Positions 1 to 8,971 are shown, counted from the stretch's first letter. The stretch: DNA of 64,000 nucleotides from Halomonas sp. QHL1 (GCF_001882345.1 NZ_MINL01000001.1:2503705-2567704); one strand, 5' to 3'. Notes: generated by a model from the letters alone, not told the origin. Numbers and translations are program-made.

Positions 1-920
1 TTGCTGATATGGACCCCGTTACCCTGCGCCTGGCCCACGTAGTCAACGAGCAGGATGGCTTCCACATTGCCGCCACCAAATTTGAAGAGCTGGTGGAAGA
101 GCGCACCGAAGGCAAGGTGAATATCGAGATTTACCCCAACGCCTCACTAGGTGACGAGCGCACGCTGCTGGAAGGCATGCAGATCGGCACCGTCGATATG
201 GGCGTGATCACCAATGGGCCGGTGGCCAACTTTGTGGAAGAGATGGCGGTCTTTGAACTGCCGTTCCTGTTCCCTTCCCCGGAAGCCGCTTACGAAGTGC
301 TCGATGGCCCGATTGGCCAAGAGCTGCTCGATAAGCTTTCTGAAGTGAACCTGAAAGGCATGGCTTACGCCGAGCGCGGTTTCCGTAACCTGACCAACAG
401 CGAACGGGCGATTAATACCCCGGAAGATTTGGATGGCCTGCGCATCCGCGTGATGGAAAACCCGGTTTACACCGATACCTTCCGCGAGCTGGGTGCCAAC
501 GCGATTCCTATGGCGTGGACCGAAGCGCTTACCGCCATGCAGCAAGGCACCATCGACGGTCAGGAAAACCCAGTGAACGTGATCCACTCGTTCAACCTGG
601 ATGAAACCCAGAACTACATGACCCTTTCGCGCCATACCTACGCCCCGGCGATTTTTGTGATGGGTATGCCTGTCTGGAACCAACTGCCGGAAAACGCCCA
701 AGAGGTACTGCTAACGGCAGCACAGGAAGCAGCGGAGCATGAGCGCCAGGTGACCGCGGAGATGGAAAGCGAACAACTGCAGGCCCTGCGTGATGCAGGC
801 ATGGAGATCAACGATAATCCAGATATGGAAGCCTTCCAAGCCGCCGTCGCGCCAGTCTATGAGAAGTACGGCGAACAGTTCGGTGATTACCTGCCGCGCA
901 TCCAGGAGGCGCTCAAGTAA
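1..920 (+). CDS. dctP: TRAP transporter substrate-binding protein DctP, 5' partial
   Basis: Periplasmic solute-binding subunit of a TRAP transporter. It captures an organic acid, usually a carboxylate, and delivers it to the DctQM membrane pair. The reading frame is open from base 3 with no start in the window, so the signal peptide and true start lie upstream. The visible protein of about 305 residues begins near the expected mature N-terminus and carries the family pattern: an ASLGDERTLLEGMQIGTVDMG segment near residue 45 (a DctP hallmark), an RIRVMENPVY strand near residue 146 with the conserved Arg that salt-bridges the ligand carboxylate, and a TIDGQENP segment near residue 178. Its stop directly abuts the dctQ start, so this binding-protein gene has no spacer before its permease gene. 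The ligand cannot be told from sequence alone. Confidence 0.93.
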   Translation, partial: ADMDPVTLRLAHVVNEQDGFHIAATKFEELVEERTEGKVNIEIYPNASLGDERTLLEGMQIGTVDMGVITNGPVANFVEEMAVFELPFLFPSPEAAYEVLDGPIGQELLDKLSEVNLKGMAYAERGFRNLTNSERAINTPEDLDGLRIRVMENPVYTDTFRELGANAIPMAWTEALTAMQQGTIDGQENPVNVIHSFNLDETQNYMTLSRHTYAPAIFVMGMPVWNQLPENAQEVLLTAAQEAAEHERQVTAEMESEQLQALRDAGMEINDNPDMEAFQAAVAPVYEKYGEQFGDYLPRIQEALK

Positions 921-1445
921 GTGACCACCACGACTCAACCGCTGTTAAAGCTGCTGCGTCGAATCGAGCGCGGGCTGGATGCCATCATCCAGCCCGTGGT
1001 CTTTGCGGGCATGGCGGCGCTGATTGGCGTGATTACCCTGCAGATAGTCTCGCGGGTGCTGTTCACTGCGGTAGGCTGGACCGAGGAGGTCGCCCGCTTT
1101 CTGCTGGTGTGGATCACTTTTTTGGCTGGCACGCTGGCTTTTCAGCGCGGGCGGCATATTGCCGTGACCTTTGTGGTGGATGCCCTGCCCGGCCGCCTGC
1201 GCCAAATCGCACGCATTGCTGCCCTGCTGATTGTGCTGGCGTTTATGATCACGCTTATCGTGATCGGCTACCGCTACATGCAGGTGCAGAGCTTTCAGAA
1301 ATCCGCTTCGCTGCGGCTGTCGATGACCTATGTCTACGCGGTGATGCCGATCTGCGCGGCTATTATGGCGTGGTATGCGCTGATCGATATCATTGAGCTG
1401 CTGATTAACGGCGAAACCATCCATACCCAGGAGGAGCCGCTATGA
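921..1445 (+). CDS. dctQ: TRAP transporter small permease subunit DctQ
   Basis: Small membrane subunit of the TRAP transporter, 174 residues with four predicted membrane segments (about residues 25-45, 55-75, 95-115 and 135-155). The family signature FTAVGWTEEVARFLLVW is present near residue 50. Translation starts at a GTG immediately after the dctP stop codon, which implies translational coupling. The gene end overlaps dctM by four bases (ATGA). Family knowledge: DctQ binds DctM and the complex uses the sodium gradient, which suits a halophile. Confidence 0.92.
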   Translation: MTTTTQPLLKLLRRIERGLDAIIQPVVFAGMAALIGVITLQIVSRVLFTAVGWTEEVARFLLVWITFLAGTLAFQRGRHIAVTFVVDALPGRLRQIARIAALLIVLAFMITLIVIGYRYMQVQSFQKSASLRLSMTYVYAVMPICAAIMAWYALIDIIELLINGETIHTQEEPL

Positions 1446-2704
1446 CGCTGCTGCTGTTTGGGCTGTTCTTCCTGTTTATGCTGTTGGGCGTGCCGATTGC
1501 CTTTGCAATTGGCGCCAGCACGCTGTTTGCACTGCACCAATCCGGCGTGCCGCTGATGGTGGTGACCCAGCAGATGTTCCAGGGCATCAACTCCTTTGCC
1601 TTGGTCGCGATCCCGATGTTTATCCTGGCCGGGGATTTAATGGCCCAGGGCAAGGTGAGCGAAAAGCTGGTCAGCTTTGCCGATTCGTTAGTGGGCTTTA
1701 TGCGCGGCGGGCTGTCGGTGGTCTCGGTGATGGCGGGCATGTTCTTTGCGGCAATTTCCGGCTCTGGTGCGGCAACGACCGCAGCGGTGGGCTCAAGCCT
1801 GGTGCCGGAGCTTAAGCGCAAAGGGTATGACCCGGCATCGGCGGCCAGCTTGATCGCCGCCAGCGGCACCATCGGAGTGGTGATCCCGCCCTCGGTGCCG
1901 ATGATCATCTACGCGGTTATCGCCCAGCAATCCGTCTCCAAGCTTTTCCTGAACGGCTTTTTGCCGGGGCTGGCGATGGGGCTGGGGTTGATGTCCATTG
2001 CGATAGCCCAGGCCTACAAGCGCCAATACCCCAAGGGCACACCGCTCTCGCTAACCACCATCTGGAACACCTTAAAAGATGCCAGCTGGGGGTTGATGAC
2101 GCCGGTGATTATCCTCGGCGGTATCTTCTCGGGGATATTCACGCCTTCAGAAGCGGCAGTAGTGGCGGTGAACTACGCCATGTTGGTGTCGCTGTTCGTG
2201 TACCGTGACCTAACCCTGCCGCAGGTTTATAAGCTACTGATCCGCTCGGCAATGACCACCGCGGTGATTATGCTGGTGATTGCCATGTCGGCGGTGCTGA
2301 GCTGGACGCTCTCAAGCTGGCAGGTGCCGGGGGCGATTGCTCAAGCCGTGCTGTCGCTCTCTACCAACCCCTACGTAATTATGCTGCTGATCGTGGGGAT
2401 TATTCTGCTCACCGGGGTGTTTATCGAAACCGCCAGTGCGCTGATTATTCTCACGCCGGTGCTGCTGCCGCTGGTACTTCAGTTGGGGATTGATCCGATC
2501 CACTTTGGTTTGATTATCGTGGTGGGGCTTTCCATCGGCATGATTACCCCGCCGGTGGCGATTAATCTTTACGTAGCGTCCTCGATCACGCAGCTGCCGC
2601 TAGAGCGCATTACGCGCGCGATCATTCCTTATCTGCTGGGGCTGATCGGGGTGCTGCTGCTAGTGGTTTACGTGCCGATTATGCTGGGCTGGTCGGGTAA
2701 TTAA
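1442..2704 (+). CDS. dctM: TRAP transporter large permease subunit DctM
   Basis: Large channel-forming TRAP subunit, 420 residues with roughly a dozen hydrophobic segments, of the ion-transporter superfamily. Visible hallmarks are the GSGAATTAAVGS motif near residue 107 and the IGVVIPPSVPMIIYA loop near residue 148, with a symmetric IGMITPPVAINLYV loop near residue 363 that matches the inverted-repeat architecture of the family. It overlaps dctQ by four bases and is the last gene of the operon. A strong terminator begins 31 bases after the stop codon. Confidence 0.95.
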   Translation: MTLLLFGLFFLFMLLGVPIAFAIGASTLFALHQSGVPLMVVTQQMFQGINSFALVAIPMFILAGDLMAQGKVSEKLVSFADSLVGFMRGGLSVVSVMAGMFFAAISGSGAATTAAVGSSLVPELKRKGYDPASAASLIAASGTIGVVIPPSVPMIIYAVIAQQSVSKLFLNGFLPGLAMGLGLMSIAIAQAYKRQYPKGTPLSLTTIWNTLKDASWGLMTPVIILGGIFSGIFTPSEAAVVAVNYAMLVSLFVYRDLTLPQVYKLLIRSAMTTAVIMLVIAMSAVLSWTLSSWQVPGAIAQAVLSLSTNPYVIMLLIVGIILLTGVFIETASALIILTPVLLPLVLQLGIDPIHFGLIIVVGLSIGMITPPVAINLYVASSITQLPLERITRAIIPYLLGLIGVLLLVVYVPIMLGWSGN

Positions 2705-2734
2705 CTACGCTCATCTGTACCGGCGTTAACGCAT

Positions 2735-2765
2735 CGGGGCTTGCCATTTGGCAAGCCCCGTTTTT
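2735..2765 (+). terminator. Rho-independent terminator of the dctPQM operon
   Basis: Perfect 11-bp stem CGGGGCTTGCC / GGCAAGCCCCG with a four-base loop, followed by TTTTT. It sits just after dctM and just before the convergent chemotaxis receptor. Confidence 0.9.
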
Positions 2766-2824
2766 ATACCCGTCTACTATCTGCAGTAATTATCCGCAGT
2801 GCTTATCCAAAGCAGGAGTGAGAG

Positions 2825-4600
2825 CTAGAACTCCTCCCACTCATCTGCAGCGTGCTTGGCCGGCGAGGGCTTTGATGAGGAGTGCGATGAAAGCGCAGGA
2901 CGCTTCAGACCGCTATCACCGCCACGTTGTTGAGGGGCCGGAGACGCTAGCGCCTGGTGCTGCGGTGTGGGCTCATCGTCGCCGAGCACGAAGGAGTTGA
3001 TTAGCTGATTCAGGTGCTCCGCATGGCGGCGCATATTTGCGGCGGCGGTGGTCGACTCTTGCACCATAGCGGCGTTTTGCTGGGTCATGGTGTCCATTTC
3101 AGCCACGGCGGTGTTGATCTGGCCGATACCGCTGCTCTGCTCTTTAGCACCGGCGGTAATCTCGCCAATCACATCGGTGACTTTCGCTACACTTGAAACA
3201 ATCTCGCGCATGGTATCACCTGCGCTGCGCACTAGTTTTGCTCCTGAATTGGTGTGCTGGACCGAAGCATCGATAAGTGCACGAATCTCTTTGGAAGCAT
3301 CGCTGGAACGGCTGGCCAGAACCCTAACTTCTTGTGCCACCACGGCAAAGCCGCGGCCATGCTCACCAGCCCTTGCGGCTTCAACCGAGGCGTTAAGCGC
3401 CAGAATGTTGGTCTGAAAAGCAATTGAATCGATCATGCTAATGATGTCACTAATGCGCGATGCGGAGTCGTTTATATCGCGCATGGTGCTCTCAACCTGC
3501 CCCATAGAAGCCTCGCCTTCGCGGGCTACGTCGGCGGTAGACAGCACTAGCGTATTGGCCTGCTGGGCATTGTCGGCACTGTGGCTGACCGTGGAAGTAA
3601 TTTCCTCCATGGAAGCAGAGGTTTCCTGCAGATTCGCCGCCGCCTGCTCGGTGCGGGTGGCGAGCTCTTCAGAGCTTTGTGAGATCTCCCCCGCCGCCTG
3701 GTGCACACTAAGCGTACTGCTGCGTACATCACGCAGAGTGTCCTGCATACGCGCCACAAAGGCGTTGAACTGAACACTAAGGTCGCCAATTTCATCACCG
3801 CTTTCAACTGCTAAGCGACGGGTTAAATCACCGCGCCCCTGAGCGATATCCTGCATGGCAGCGGTAGTGCGCTTGATCGGACCCAGGGTACGTCGCACAA
3901 GGCCAAACGCCACCAGAGCAATCACGGCGAAAAGACCCAGCCCCAATAGGGAGGCAAATATAATGCCCTGGCGCAAATCAGCGGCAGCCGCGGCTTCAAG
4001 TTCGGTAACGGCGTCTTCAACATCGGTAACGTAAACACCTGCCCCAATTAGCCAGTCCCATTTTTCAAGGCGATCAACGAAGGAGTGTTTGGGTTCAATT
4101 CTGTCGGTACCCGGGTAATCCCACATATAGCTATAGAAGCCCCCACCACTTTGGGCTACCTTAATGATCTCGCGGATCAGATAGGTGCCATCAGGGGTTT
4201 GCGCATCGATCATATTGGTGCCTTCACGTTCCGGCGCAGGTGCCGTTACGATATTGTTACCCTCATAGTCGTAGATAAAAATGTAGTTGTTGTCTTCAAA
4301 GCGCATGGAGCGTACCAACTCAGCTACTCGCTGTTTGGCGGCCTCATCATTAGCACCGGCTTGTTCATAAATTGGCGCGATGGCGGTGGTCGCCATTTGG
4401 ACGATTTCACGCACCGCATTGCGGCGCTCTTCAATCAACATTTCACGCTGTTCTGCCAGCACGTCGCGGGTGTCTTGGGCGTTGCTGTAGGCTTTAAAGC
4501 CGACTAGCACAACCGTCACTAACAGAAGGGGGAGCAGTACAAGCAGCAGCACCTTGGTTTGTAAACCAAGAGCTCGTTTGGGAGCAGAAGAAGTGGCCAT
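2825..4600 (-). CDS. Methyl-accepting chemotaxis protein with periplasmic Cache domain
   Basis: Transmembrane chemoreceptor of 591 residues. Order: short cytoplasmic N-terminus, TM1 near 15-37, a single-Cache (sCache_2-like) ligand domain with the [12 protein letters not shown] and [11 protein letters not shown] motifs typical of that fold, TM2 near 210-232, HAMP, then a full MCP signalling hairpin with the conserved tip containing [21 protein letters not shown]. The last residues are DEWEEF, resembling the xWxxF pentapeptide that tethers CheR/CheB on some receptors. The ligand is unknown; related Cache receptors often sense small carboxylates, and the preceding TRAP operon fits that, but this is inference. 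A FliA-type promoter lies upstream. Convergent with dctM. Confidence 0.94.
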   Translation of the reverse strand: MATSSAPKRALGLQTKVLLLVLLPLLLVTVVLVGFKAYSNAQDTRDVLAEQREMLIEERRNAVREIVQMATTAIAPIYEQAGANDEAAKQRVAELVRSMRFEDNNYIFIYDYEGNNIVTAPAPEREGTNMIDAQTPDGTYLIREIIKVAQSGGGFYSYMWDYPGTDRIEPKHSFVDRLEKWDWLIGAGVYVTDVEDAVTELEAAAAADLRQGIIFASLLGLGLFAVIALVAFGLVRRTLGPIKRTTAAMQDIAQGRGDLTRRLAVESGDEIGDLSVQFNAFVARMQDTLRDVRSSTLSVHQAAGEISQSSEELATRTEQAAANLQETSASMEEITSTVSHSADNAQQANTLVLSTADVAREGEASMGQVESTMRDINDSASRISDIISMIDSIAFQTNILALNASVEAARAGEHGRGFAVVAQEVRVLASRSSDASKEIRALIDASVQHTNSGAKLVRSAGDTMREIVSSVAKVTDVIGEITAGAKEQSSGIGQINTAVAEMDTMTQQNAAMVQESTTAAANMRRHAEHLNQLINSFVLGDDEPTPQHQALASPAPQQRGGDSGLKRPALSSHSSSKPSPAKHAADEWEEF

Positions 4601-4658
4601 ATGTGAGCAAGTTCCAGAGTCAGTCTTGAATGAAGAGTTTTTAATAGTTATAAGGCCC

Positions 4659-4685
4659 TTATCGACTTAAAATGAACAAACTTTA
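4659..4685 (-). promoter_or_regulatory. FliA (sigma-28) promoter of the chemoreceptor gene
   Basis: Read on the minus strand: TAAAGTTT, 11 bases, GTCGATAA. The -35 box matches the enterobacterial FliA consensus (TAAAGTTT-N11-GCCGATAA) exactly and the -10 box differs at one base. It lies about 58 bp before the ATG of the receptor. A 12-bp palindrome ACCAATATTGGT (4686-4697) abuts its upstream edge and could be an operator. Confidence 0.82.
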
Positions 4686-4781
4686 ACCAATATTGGTATT
4701 TTTTTGCTTAATACCCAGCTAATTAGCAAATAATTATTAGCTTCATAACCTAAGTTAAGGTTATTGATAGGTCAGACGTCC

Positions 4782-4886
4782 ATTGTGGGGTTGTGGTGGC
4801 CAAGGATGGCCCGTTTTAAGCAAGTCGCTTAACCACAATCTTCGGTTGCCCTGACCCTTCTACCGCCTGGTCAGGGCGACCTTTTT
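4782..4886 (+). ncRNA. Candidate structured small RNA or leader RNA
   Basis: The 433-base gap between the receptor and yihY contains no protein gene but folds into nested elements by eye. A 7-bp stem, TTGTGGT (4791-4797) with ACCACAA (4832-4838), encloses two hairpins. One is GGCC/GGCC with loop AAGGAT (4798-4811). The other is TTAAGC/GCTTAA with loop AAGTC (4816-4832), sharing one base with the closing stem. An alternative closing stem is ATTGTGG (4782-4788) with CCACAAT (4833-4839). A rho-independent terminator follows at 4844-4886. No plus-strand gene precedes it, so the terminator must end either an independent sRNA or an attenuated leader of yihY. The AAGGAT hexaloop matches the CsrA/RsmA-type ANGGA loop, but only one such loop is present. 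The 5' end is unknown. No known RNA family was recognised. Confidence 0.5.
4844..4886 (+). terminator. Rho-independent terminator without an upstream protein gene
   Basis: Stem of 13 pairs, GGTTGCCCTGACC (4844-4856) with GGTCAGGGCGACC (4869-4881), with one G-U pair, then TTTTT. The nearest plus-strand gene upstream is dctM, more than 2 kb away and already terminated. Confidence 0.8.
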
Positions 4887-5033
4887 GTTTATAGGGCGGT
4901 TGATCAGTTCCTGTTCCTTACTGTCGTCCTCGGACCCAGACCAGACAATTCCTGCCTTCCTTGTTATTTGCTCTTGTTAATTGCTAGCGCCATAGGCGTA
5001 TCATGCTCCAAGTGTTCAAGGAGAATGGCAAGC

Positions 5034-5960
5034 ATGGCTCAAAACCACTCATTTTTTAGCGCTGTCTTGCTCCTGCTTCCTCGGTTGGCTCACTTCGCTT
5101 GGCGCGTATTACGCAACTTCCTGAAAAATCACGGCGTCCTGCTCGCAGGCGGTGTAGGCTACAATATTCTGCTCTCAATCGTGCCGCTTTTTGCGTTGCT
5201 CGTTGTGCTGTTAACCCAAGTGGTAGATCAGCAGCATCTACTCAATGTACTGACCGTACAGGCACGTCACATGGCGCCTGCCCACGCCGAAGTGTTGCTG
5301 GAGGCGGTTCGCAGCCTGCTGGATTCGCGGGATGTGATCGGCATTCTGAGCTTTCCCATTCTGCTCCTATTCAGCTCATTCGCCTTTCGTATGCTCGAAG
5401 ACGCCCTGGCGATTATTTTCCATGCGCCGGATAGCCCGCATATCAAGCGCAGCGTCTGGGTTTCGGTGATGCTGCCCTACGCCTTCATGGTGGTTCTGGG
5501 GGCAGCGCTAATGGTTCTTACGCTGGTGGTTACCCTGGCCAGTTCACTCAATACGCTGGTAATGCTGTTATTTGAACGGGAACTGCCGTTGGCGGGTTTT
5601 TCAGAGCCGGTGCTTAACCTGGCCAGTTTTATCGGGGTGTTTCTACTGTTTAGTGCTATCTACAAAGTGCTGCCGGTGGTGCGCATCGCTTTACGCCGGG
5701 CGGTAGTCGGGGGCTTCGTAGCGGCGCTGCTGTGGGAGGGAGTACGGCTGTTACTGGTCTACTATTTCGCCAATCTCTCGTTCGTCAATGCCGTCTACGG
5801 TTCGCTGGCGACGCTCGTGATTGTGCTGATTAGCCTGGAAGTGGGCGCCGTCATTTTACTGTTGGGCGCCCAGGTGATTGCCGAGTTAGAACGCAACACC
5901 CGCCTTGGCTTGCCATGGCATATCGACCCAAACCGCCAGCCGATTACGCATGTCGATTGA
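5034..5960 (+). CDS. yihY: YihY/virulence factor BrkB family membrane protein
   Basis: Inner-membrane protein of 308 residues with about six hydrophobic segments and the family region GVGYNILLSIVPLFALLV near residue 40. Members have often been mislabelled as ribonuclease BN; the molecular function is not established. Start chosen at 5034 because AAGGAG (5018-5023) is ten bases upstream. The in-frame ATG at 5025 is too close to that site, and longer versions begin inside the intergenic region. The hydrophobic core and the C-terminal EVGAVILLLGAQVIAELER segment are typical. It lies downstream of the terminator-bearing structured RNA candidate and could be controlled by it. Confidence 0.9.
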   Translation: MAQNHSFFSAVLLLLPRLAHFAWRVLRNFLKNHGVLLAGGVGYNILLSIVPLFALLVVLLTQVVDQQHLLNVLTVQARHMAPAHAEVLLEAVRSLLDSRDVIGILSFPILLLFSSFAFRMLEDALAIIFHAPDSPHIKRSVWVSVMLPYAFMVVLGAALMVLTLVVTLASSLNTLVMLLFERELPLAGFSEPVLNLASFIGVFLLFSAIYKVLPVVRIALRRAVVGGFVAALLWEGVRLLLVYYFANLSFVNAVYGSLATLVIVLISLEVGAVILLLGAQVIAELERNTRLGLPWHIDPNRQPITHVD

Positions 5961-6016
5961 GTATCCAGGGTGTGGCACGTTCAGGGCACACACATGTCCT
6001 GGACAAAAGCCTTAAA

Positions 6017-6772
6017 TTAAAAGGGCTTGATACTAACATCGAGATAGGTCGGGGCTAGATCCCGTTCAAGCGGCACAAACATTTCTTCCATAAAGTCCAT
6101 TAGCAAGTGAGTCGCTTTTAGCGCTTTAGCGGTATCGCGCTCAATGATCGCGTCAAGCATATCCACGTGCATCTGTACATTCTCATGCACGGTGTGCTCA
6201 CTACCGAGATGGCTCTGATAAAGATACCCCAGCCGACGAAAAGTCGTATGTAGCGGCCGTAATGTCCGTTCCACAAAGGGTTCGTCAGCTGCCTCTAACA
6301 GCAGTTGATCCATTCGCTTGTCAAGCTCATTGAAAGGACGAATATCACTTCCCGACTTTAATTCCCGAAGCATGCGAGCTAGTTGGTGCAGCTGGCTTCT
6401 TACCAAGCCGCTTGCGTTGTCTATCGCCAGCTCGACAACAAAGCATTCAATATCTCGCCGGATTCTTAACAAACGCCTTTCACGGTGTAAGTCAATGGGC
6501 GTAATTCGGACCCCACGGCCAGCACGAACTTCTAAAAGTGTGTCATCTGAAAGTTTGCGTATTGCTTCAAGCACTGGCGTGCGTCCCAGCGATACCCGCT
6601 CCTGCAGGTCGGCCATCGTCATCGTCTCACCGGGCTTGAGTTCCATGTGGGCGATTAATGACTCAATTCTCTCGTAAGCTTGCTCTCCCTGTGACATCCC
6701 ATAAGCCGATGTTTTAGTGACCATTATTTTTTTATCCCAAGAATTTAGAGCCTCATTAGACATAAGTATCAT
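6017..6772 (-). CDS. GntR family transcriptional regulator, FCD subfamily
   Basis: Regulator of 251 residues with an N-terminal winged helix-turn-helix (about 28-95; recognition region VSLGRTPVLEAIRKL) and a C-terminal all-helical FCD ligand domain that usually binds a carboxylate, often through a metal. It is divergent from the SDR-TRAP genes at 7.0-10.8 kb and is the natural candidate to control them. A perfect inverted repeat at its start codon suggests autoregulation. The start is uncertain: in-frame ATGs occur at 6772, 6763 and 6724, none with a strong ribosome-binding site. The 277-base divergent promoter region is much more AT-rich than its surroundings. Confidence 0.9.
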   Translation of the reverse strand: MILMSNEALNSWDKKIMVTKTSAYGMSQGEQAYERIESLIAHMELKPGETMTMADLQERVSLGRTPVLEAIRKLSDDTLLEVRAGRGVRITPIDLHRERRLLRIRRDIECFVVELAIDNASGLVRSQLHQLARMLRELKSGSDIRPFNELDKRMDQLLLEAADEPFVERTLRPLHTTFRRLGYLYQSHLGSEHTVHENVQMHVDMLDAIIERDTAKALKATHLLMDFMEEMFVPLERDLAPTYLDVSIKPF

Positions 6773-6773
6773 A

Positions 6774-6791
6774 GTATATCAAGATATATAC
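6774..6791. promoter_or_regulatory. Candidate operator of the GntR regulator
   Basis: Perfect 6-bp inverted repeat GTATAT-N6-ATATAC immediately upstream of the regulator start. A related dyad, ATATCA-N7-TGATAT (7017-7035), lies just before the divergent SDR gene, but its spacing differs, so a shared site is only suggested. FCD-type GntR proteins commonly bind short AT-rich dyads of this kind. Confidence 0.45.
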
Positions 6792-7049
6792 CAATATATT
6801 TCTAATCAGAGCACATGCACATCACACGTTAATAGCGCTTAAGTAGGCCATCACTTTTTAATGAGTTATTTTTTTAAAATAATTTTTAGCCTAAACATAG
6901 AAATCAGATCATCTAAATAACTCACATCAATCGCTACTCAATTTGTATTTCACGTGATTTAAATTATTCACCAACAATGGCTTAGCGCACTTAATAAAAG
7001 TGTTCACTCGAAGTTCATATCAAAAACAATGATATAAGAGGTGAGAAAG

Positions 7050-7814
7050 ATGTCCTTGTTCGATCTTACAGGCCGAACGGCCCTTATTACTGGTTCATCT
7101 GGCGGGCTGGGGCTGGCTATGGCTCGCGGACTGGCTCAGTCAGGCGCTCGAATCATTATTCATGGTCGTAATCGCGACAAACTTGAAGCAGCGCGAGATG
7201 CCCTTTCCGAAGAAGGTCATAGCGTGTTGACCACATCGTTCGATATTACCGACGAAGCTGCCATTGAGCAGGCACTGGCAGCGCTTGATGCCGATGGCGT
7301 TACTATCGACATCCTGGTCAATAACGCTGGCATGCAGCTTCGCCGCCCGTTGGTTGAGCTCGAACGCGACCAGTGGGACACCGTTATCAACACAAACCTG
7401 ACCAGCGCCTTCCTGCTGGGTCGCAATGTTGCCCGCAAAATGATTGCGCGCGGTAAGGGCGGCAAAATCATCAATATTGGCTCCCTGATGAGCTCGGTCG
7501 CGCGACCAACAGTGGGCGCTTATACGGCTTCCAAGGGCGGCGTGCGTTTATTGACCCAATCCATGGCAGCGGAGTGGGCTGAACATAACATCCAGACCAA
7601 CGCCATCGGTCCAGGCTACATGATCACGGAAATGACCCAACCACTGGTCGACGATCCGAAATTCAATGACTGGATCGTTGGCCGCACCCCTTCCAAACGC
7701 TGGGGCGTTCCCGAAGATCTTGTTGGGACGGTGGTTTACCTCGCATCCCCGGCGTCGAGCTACGTAAATGGCCAAATCATTTACGTCGACGGCGGCATGC
7801 TGGCCGTTCTTTAA
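7050..7814 (+). CDS. SDR family oxidoreductase, gluconate 5-dehydrogenase-like
   Basis: Classical short-chain dehydrogenase of 254 residues. The Rossmann glycine motif TGSSGGLGLA is near residue 14, NNAG near residue 87, and the catalytic Ser-Tyr-Lys set is seen as IGSLMSS, YTASK. The C-terminus ends in YVNGQIIYVDGG. It most resembles gluconate 5-dehydrogenase/2-deoxygluconate 3-dehydrogenase enzymes, which interconvert keto- and hydroxy-sugar acids with NAD(P); the exact substrate is inferred only from resemblance and from TRAP neighbours. Start set at ATG 7050 because GAGGTGA precedes it at normal spacing; a GTG at 7041 is inside that site. It is first in a run with the TRAP genes and divergent from the GntR regulator. 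Confidence 0.88.
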   Translation: MSLFDLTGRTALITGSSGGLGLAMARGLAQSGARIIIHGRNRDKLEAARDALSEEGHSVLTTSFDITDEAAIEQALAALDADGVTIDILVNNAGMQLRRPLVELERDQWDTVINTNLTSAFLLGRNVARKMIARGKGGKIINIGSLMSSVARPTVGAYTASKGGVRLLTQSMAAEWAEHNIQTNAIGPGYMITEMTQPLVDDPKFNDWIVGRTPSKRWGVPEDLVGTVVYLASPASSYVNGQIIYVDGGMLAVL

Positions 7815-7897
7815 CGGCAATTTAAAACCCGAGAAAGATAACAACACCGGTATGACCGGATGAACGACCTATATAACAACATACAAGGACTAGGCTC

Positions 7898-8890
7898 ATG
7901 CAAATCAAACACGCTTTAACCAAAACGCCCGTTTTGCTGACGGCATTGGCGCTCGCCATCAGCAGCACGTCTGCTCTAGCAGCAGATTTCAATGCCAAGC
8001 TCTCGTTGGACGTGCCCGAGGGCAATACCAAATATGTAGCGGCGCAGCAGTTTGCCGATCTAGTGCGTGAACGCACAGACAATAATGTTGATATCCAGCT
8101 TTTCGCTAACAGCGTTCTGGGTGGAGAAAGCGAATCTGCCGAAGGCATCCGCCTGGGCTCGGTTCAGATGGGCATCATCACTAGCTCGGTACTGACCTCT
8201 TGGGTTCCCGAGGTTCAAGTACTCGATTTGCCTTATTTAATCGACGGCGAGGAGCAGGCAACAGCACTCAGCGAACCACTGACCGAAGAGCTTTCGGCAA
8301 ATTTTGAAGAGCAGGGATTTCATCTACTCGGCTTCTCCGTCAATGGTATACGTCAGTTGATGAGTAGCTTCCCGATTCATTCGATCGACGACATCCAGGG
8401 CAAGAAGATGCGCGTCATCCAAAGCCCGTTGCACGTCGACGCTTGGCAAGCAGCGGGTGCCAACCCCACACCGGTTCCCGCTCCTGAAATCTACAACTCC
8501 ATGCAGACCGGCGTGATCGATTTCTTTGACAACACAGCCACTAACTACCTGACCAACCGCTTCTATGAAGTGGCTCCCTACTATGTAAAAACCGACCACA
8601 TCTTCGCCATGGGTACTTGGGTTGTTTCACAGAACTGGTGGGAGCGCCTGCCTGACGATTACCAAGATGCGATCACAGAAGCGGCGTTAGAGGTTCAGGC
8701 GGAGCTGCCAGCAATGCGCAAAAGTGACGATCAGGCAGCACTGGATGAGACCGTTGCCGATGGGGCTACGATCATCGAAATCGAAGATAAAGGGCCTTGG
8801 CAAGAAGCTATGAAGCCGATCCGCGACGAGTATGTTGAAAAAATCCCGAATGGCGAAGCTCTTGTTTCGCTAATCGAAAACGCGGAATAA
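7898..8890 (+). CDS. dctP: TRAP transporter substrate-binding protein DctP
   Basis: Periplasmic binding protein of 330 residues with a clear Sec signal peptide (charged start, hydrophobic core, SALA-A cleavage near residue 29). Family features are the NSVLGGESESAEGIRLGSVQMG region near residue 68, KKMRVIQSPLHVDAW near residue 168 with the conserved ligand Arg, and GVIDFFDN near residue 206 in place of the usual GxxDGxE/DN. The cargo is probably a sugar acid or related carboxylate, judged from the upstream SDR and the FCD regulator. A GC-rich hairpin separates it from the permease gene. Confidence 0.93.
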   Translation: MQIKHALTKTPVLLTALALAISSTSALAADFNAKLSLDVPEGNTKYVAAQQFADLVRERTDNNVDIQLFANSVLGGESESAEGIRLGSVQMGIITSSVLTSWVPEVQVLDLPYLIDGEEQATALSEPLTEELSANFEEQGFHLLGFSVNGIRQLMSSFPIHSIDDIQGKKMRVIQSPLHVDAWQAAGANPTPVPAPEIYNSMQTGVIDFFDNTATNYLTNRFYEVAPYYVKTDHIFAMGTWVVSQNWWERLPDDYQDAITEAALEVQAELPAMRKSDDQAALDETVADGATIIEIEDKGPWQEAMKPIRDEYVEKIPNGEALVSLIENAE

Positions 8891-8899
8891 CGACCCTGT

Positions 8900-8924
8900 C
8901 GGCCCCACCGTAATGGTGGGGCCG
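8900..8924 (+). terminator. Hairpin between TRAP binding-protein and permease genes
   Basis: Perfect 10-bp stem CGGCCCCACC / GGTGGGGCCG with loop GTAAT, starting nine bases after the binding-protein stop codon. It lacks an uninterrupted T-run (AGTGTTTG follows), so partial termination or protection of the upstream mRNA end is more likely than full termination. Confidence 0.65.
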
Positions 8925-8971
8925 AGTGTTTGTTGCGCCTTAATTGGCACCGCCCTTCTGGAGCGTATCGG

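Noticed and set aside
5961..6016. Terminator between yihY and gntR from TCCAGG...CCTGGA.
   Set aside because: The arms are six bases with an asymmetrical interior and no T-run.
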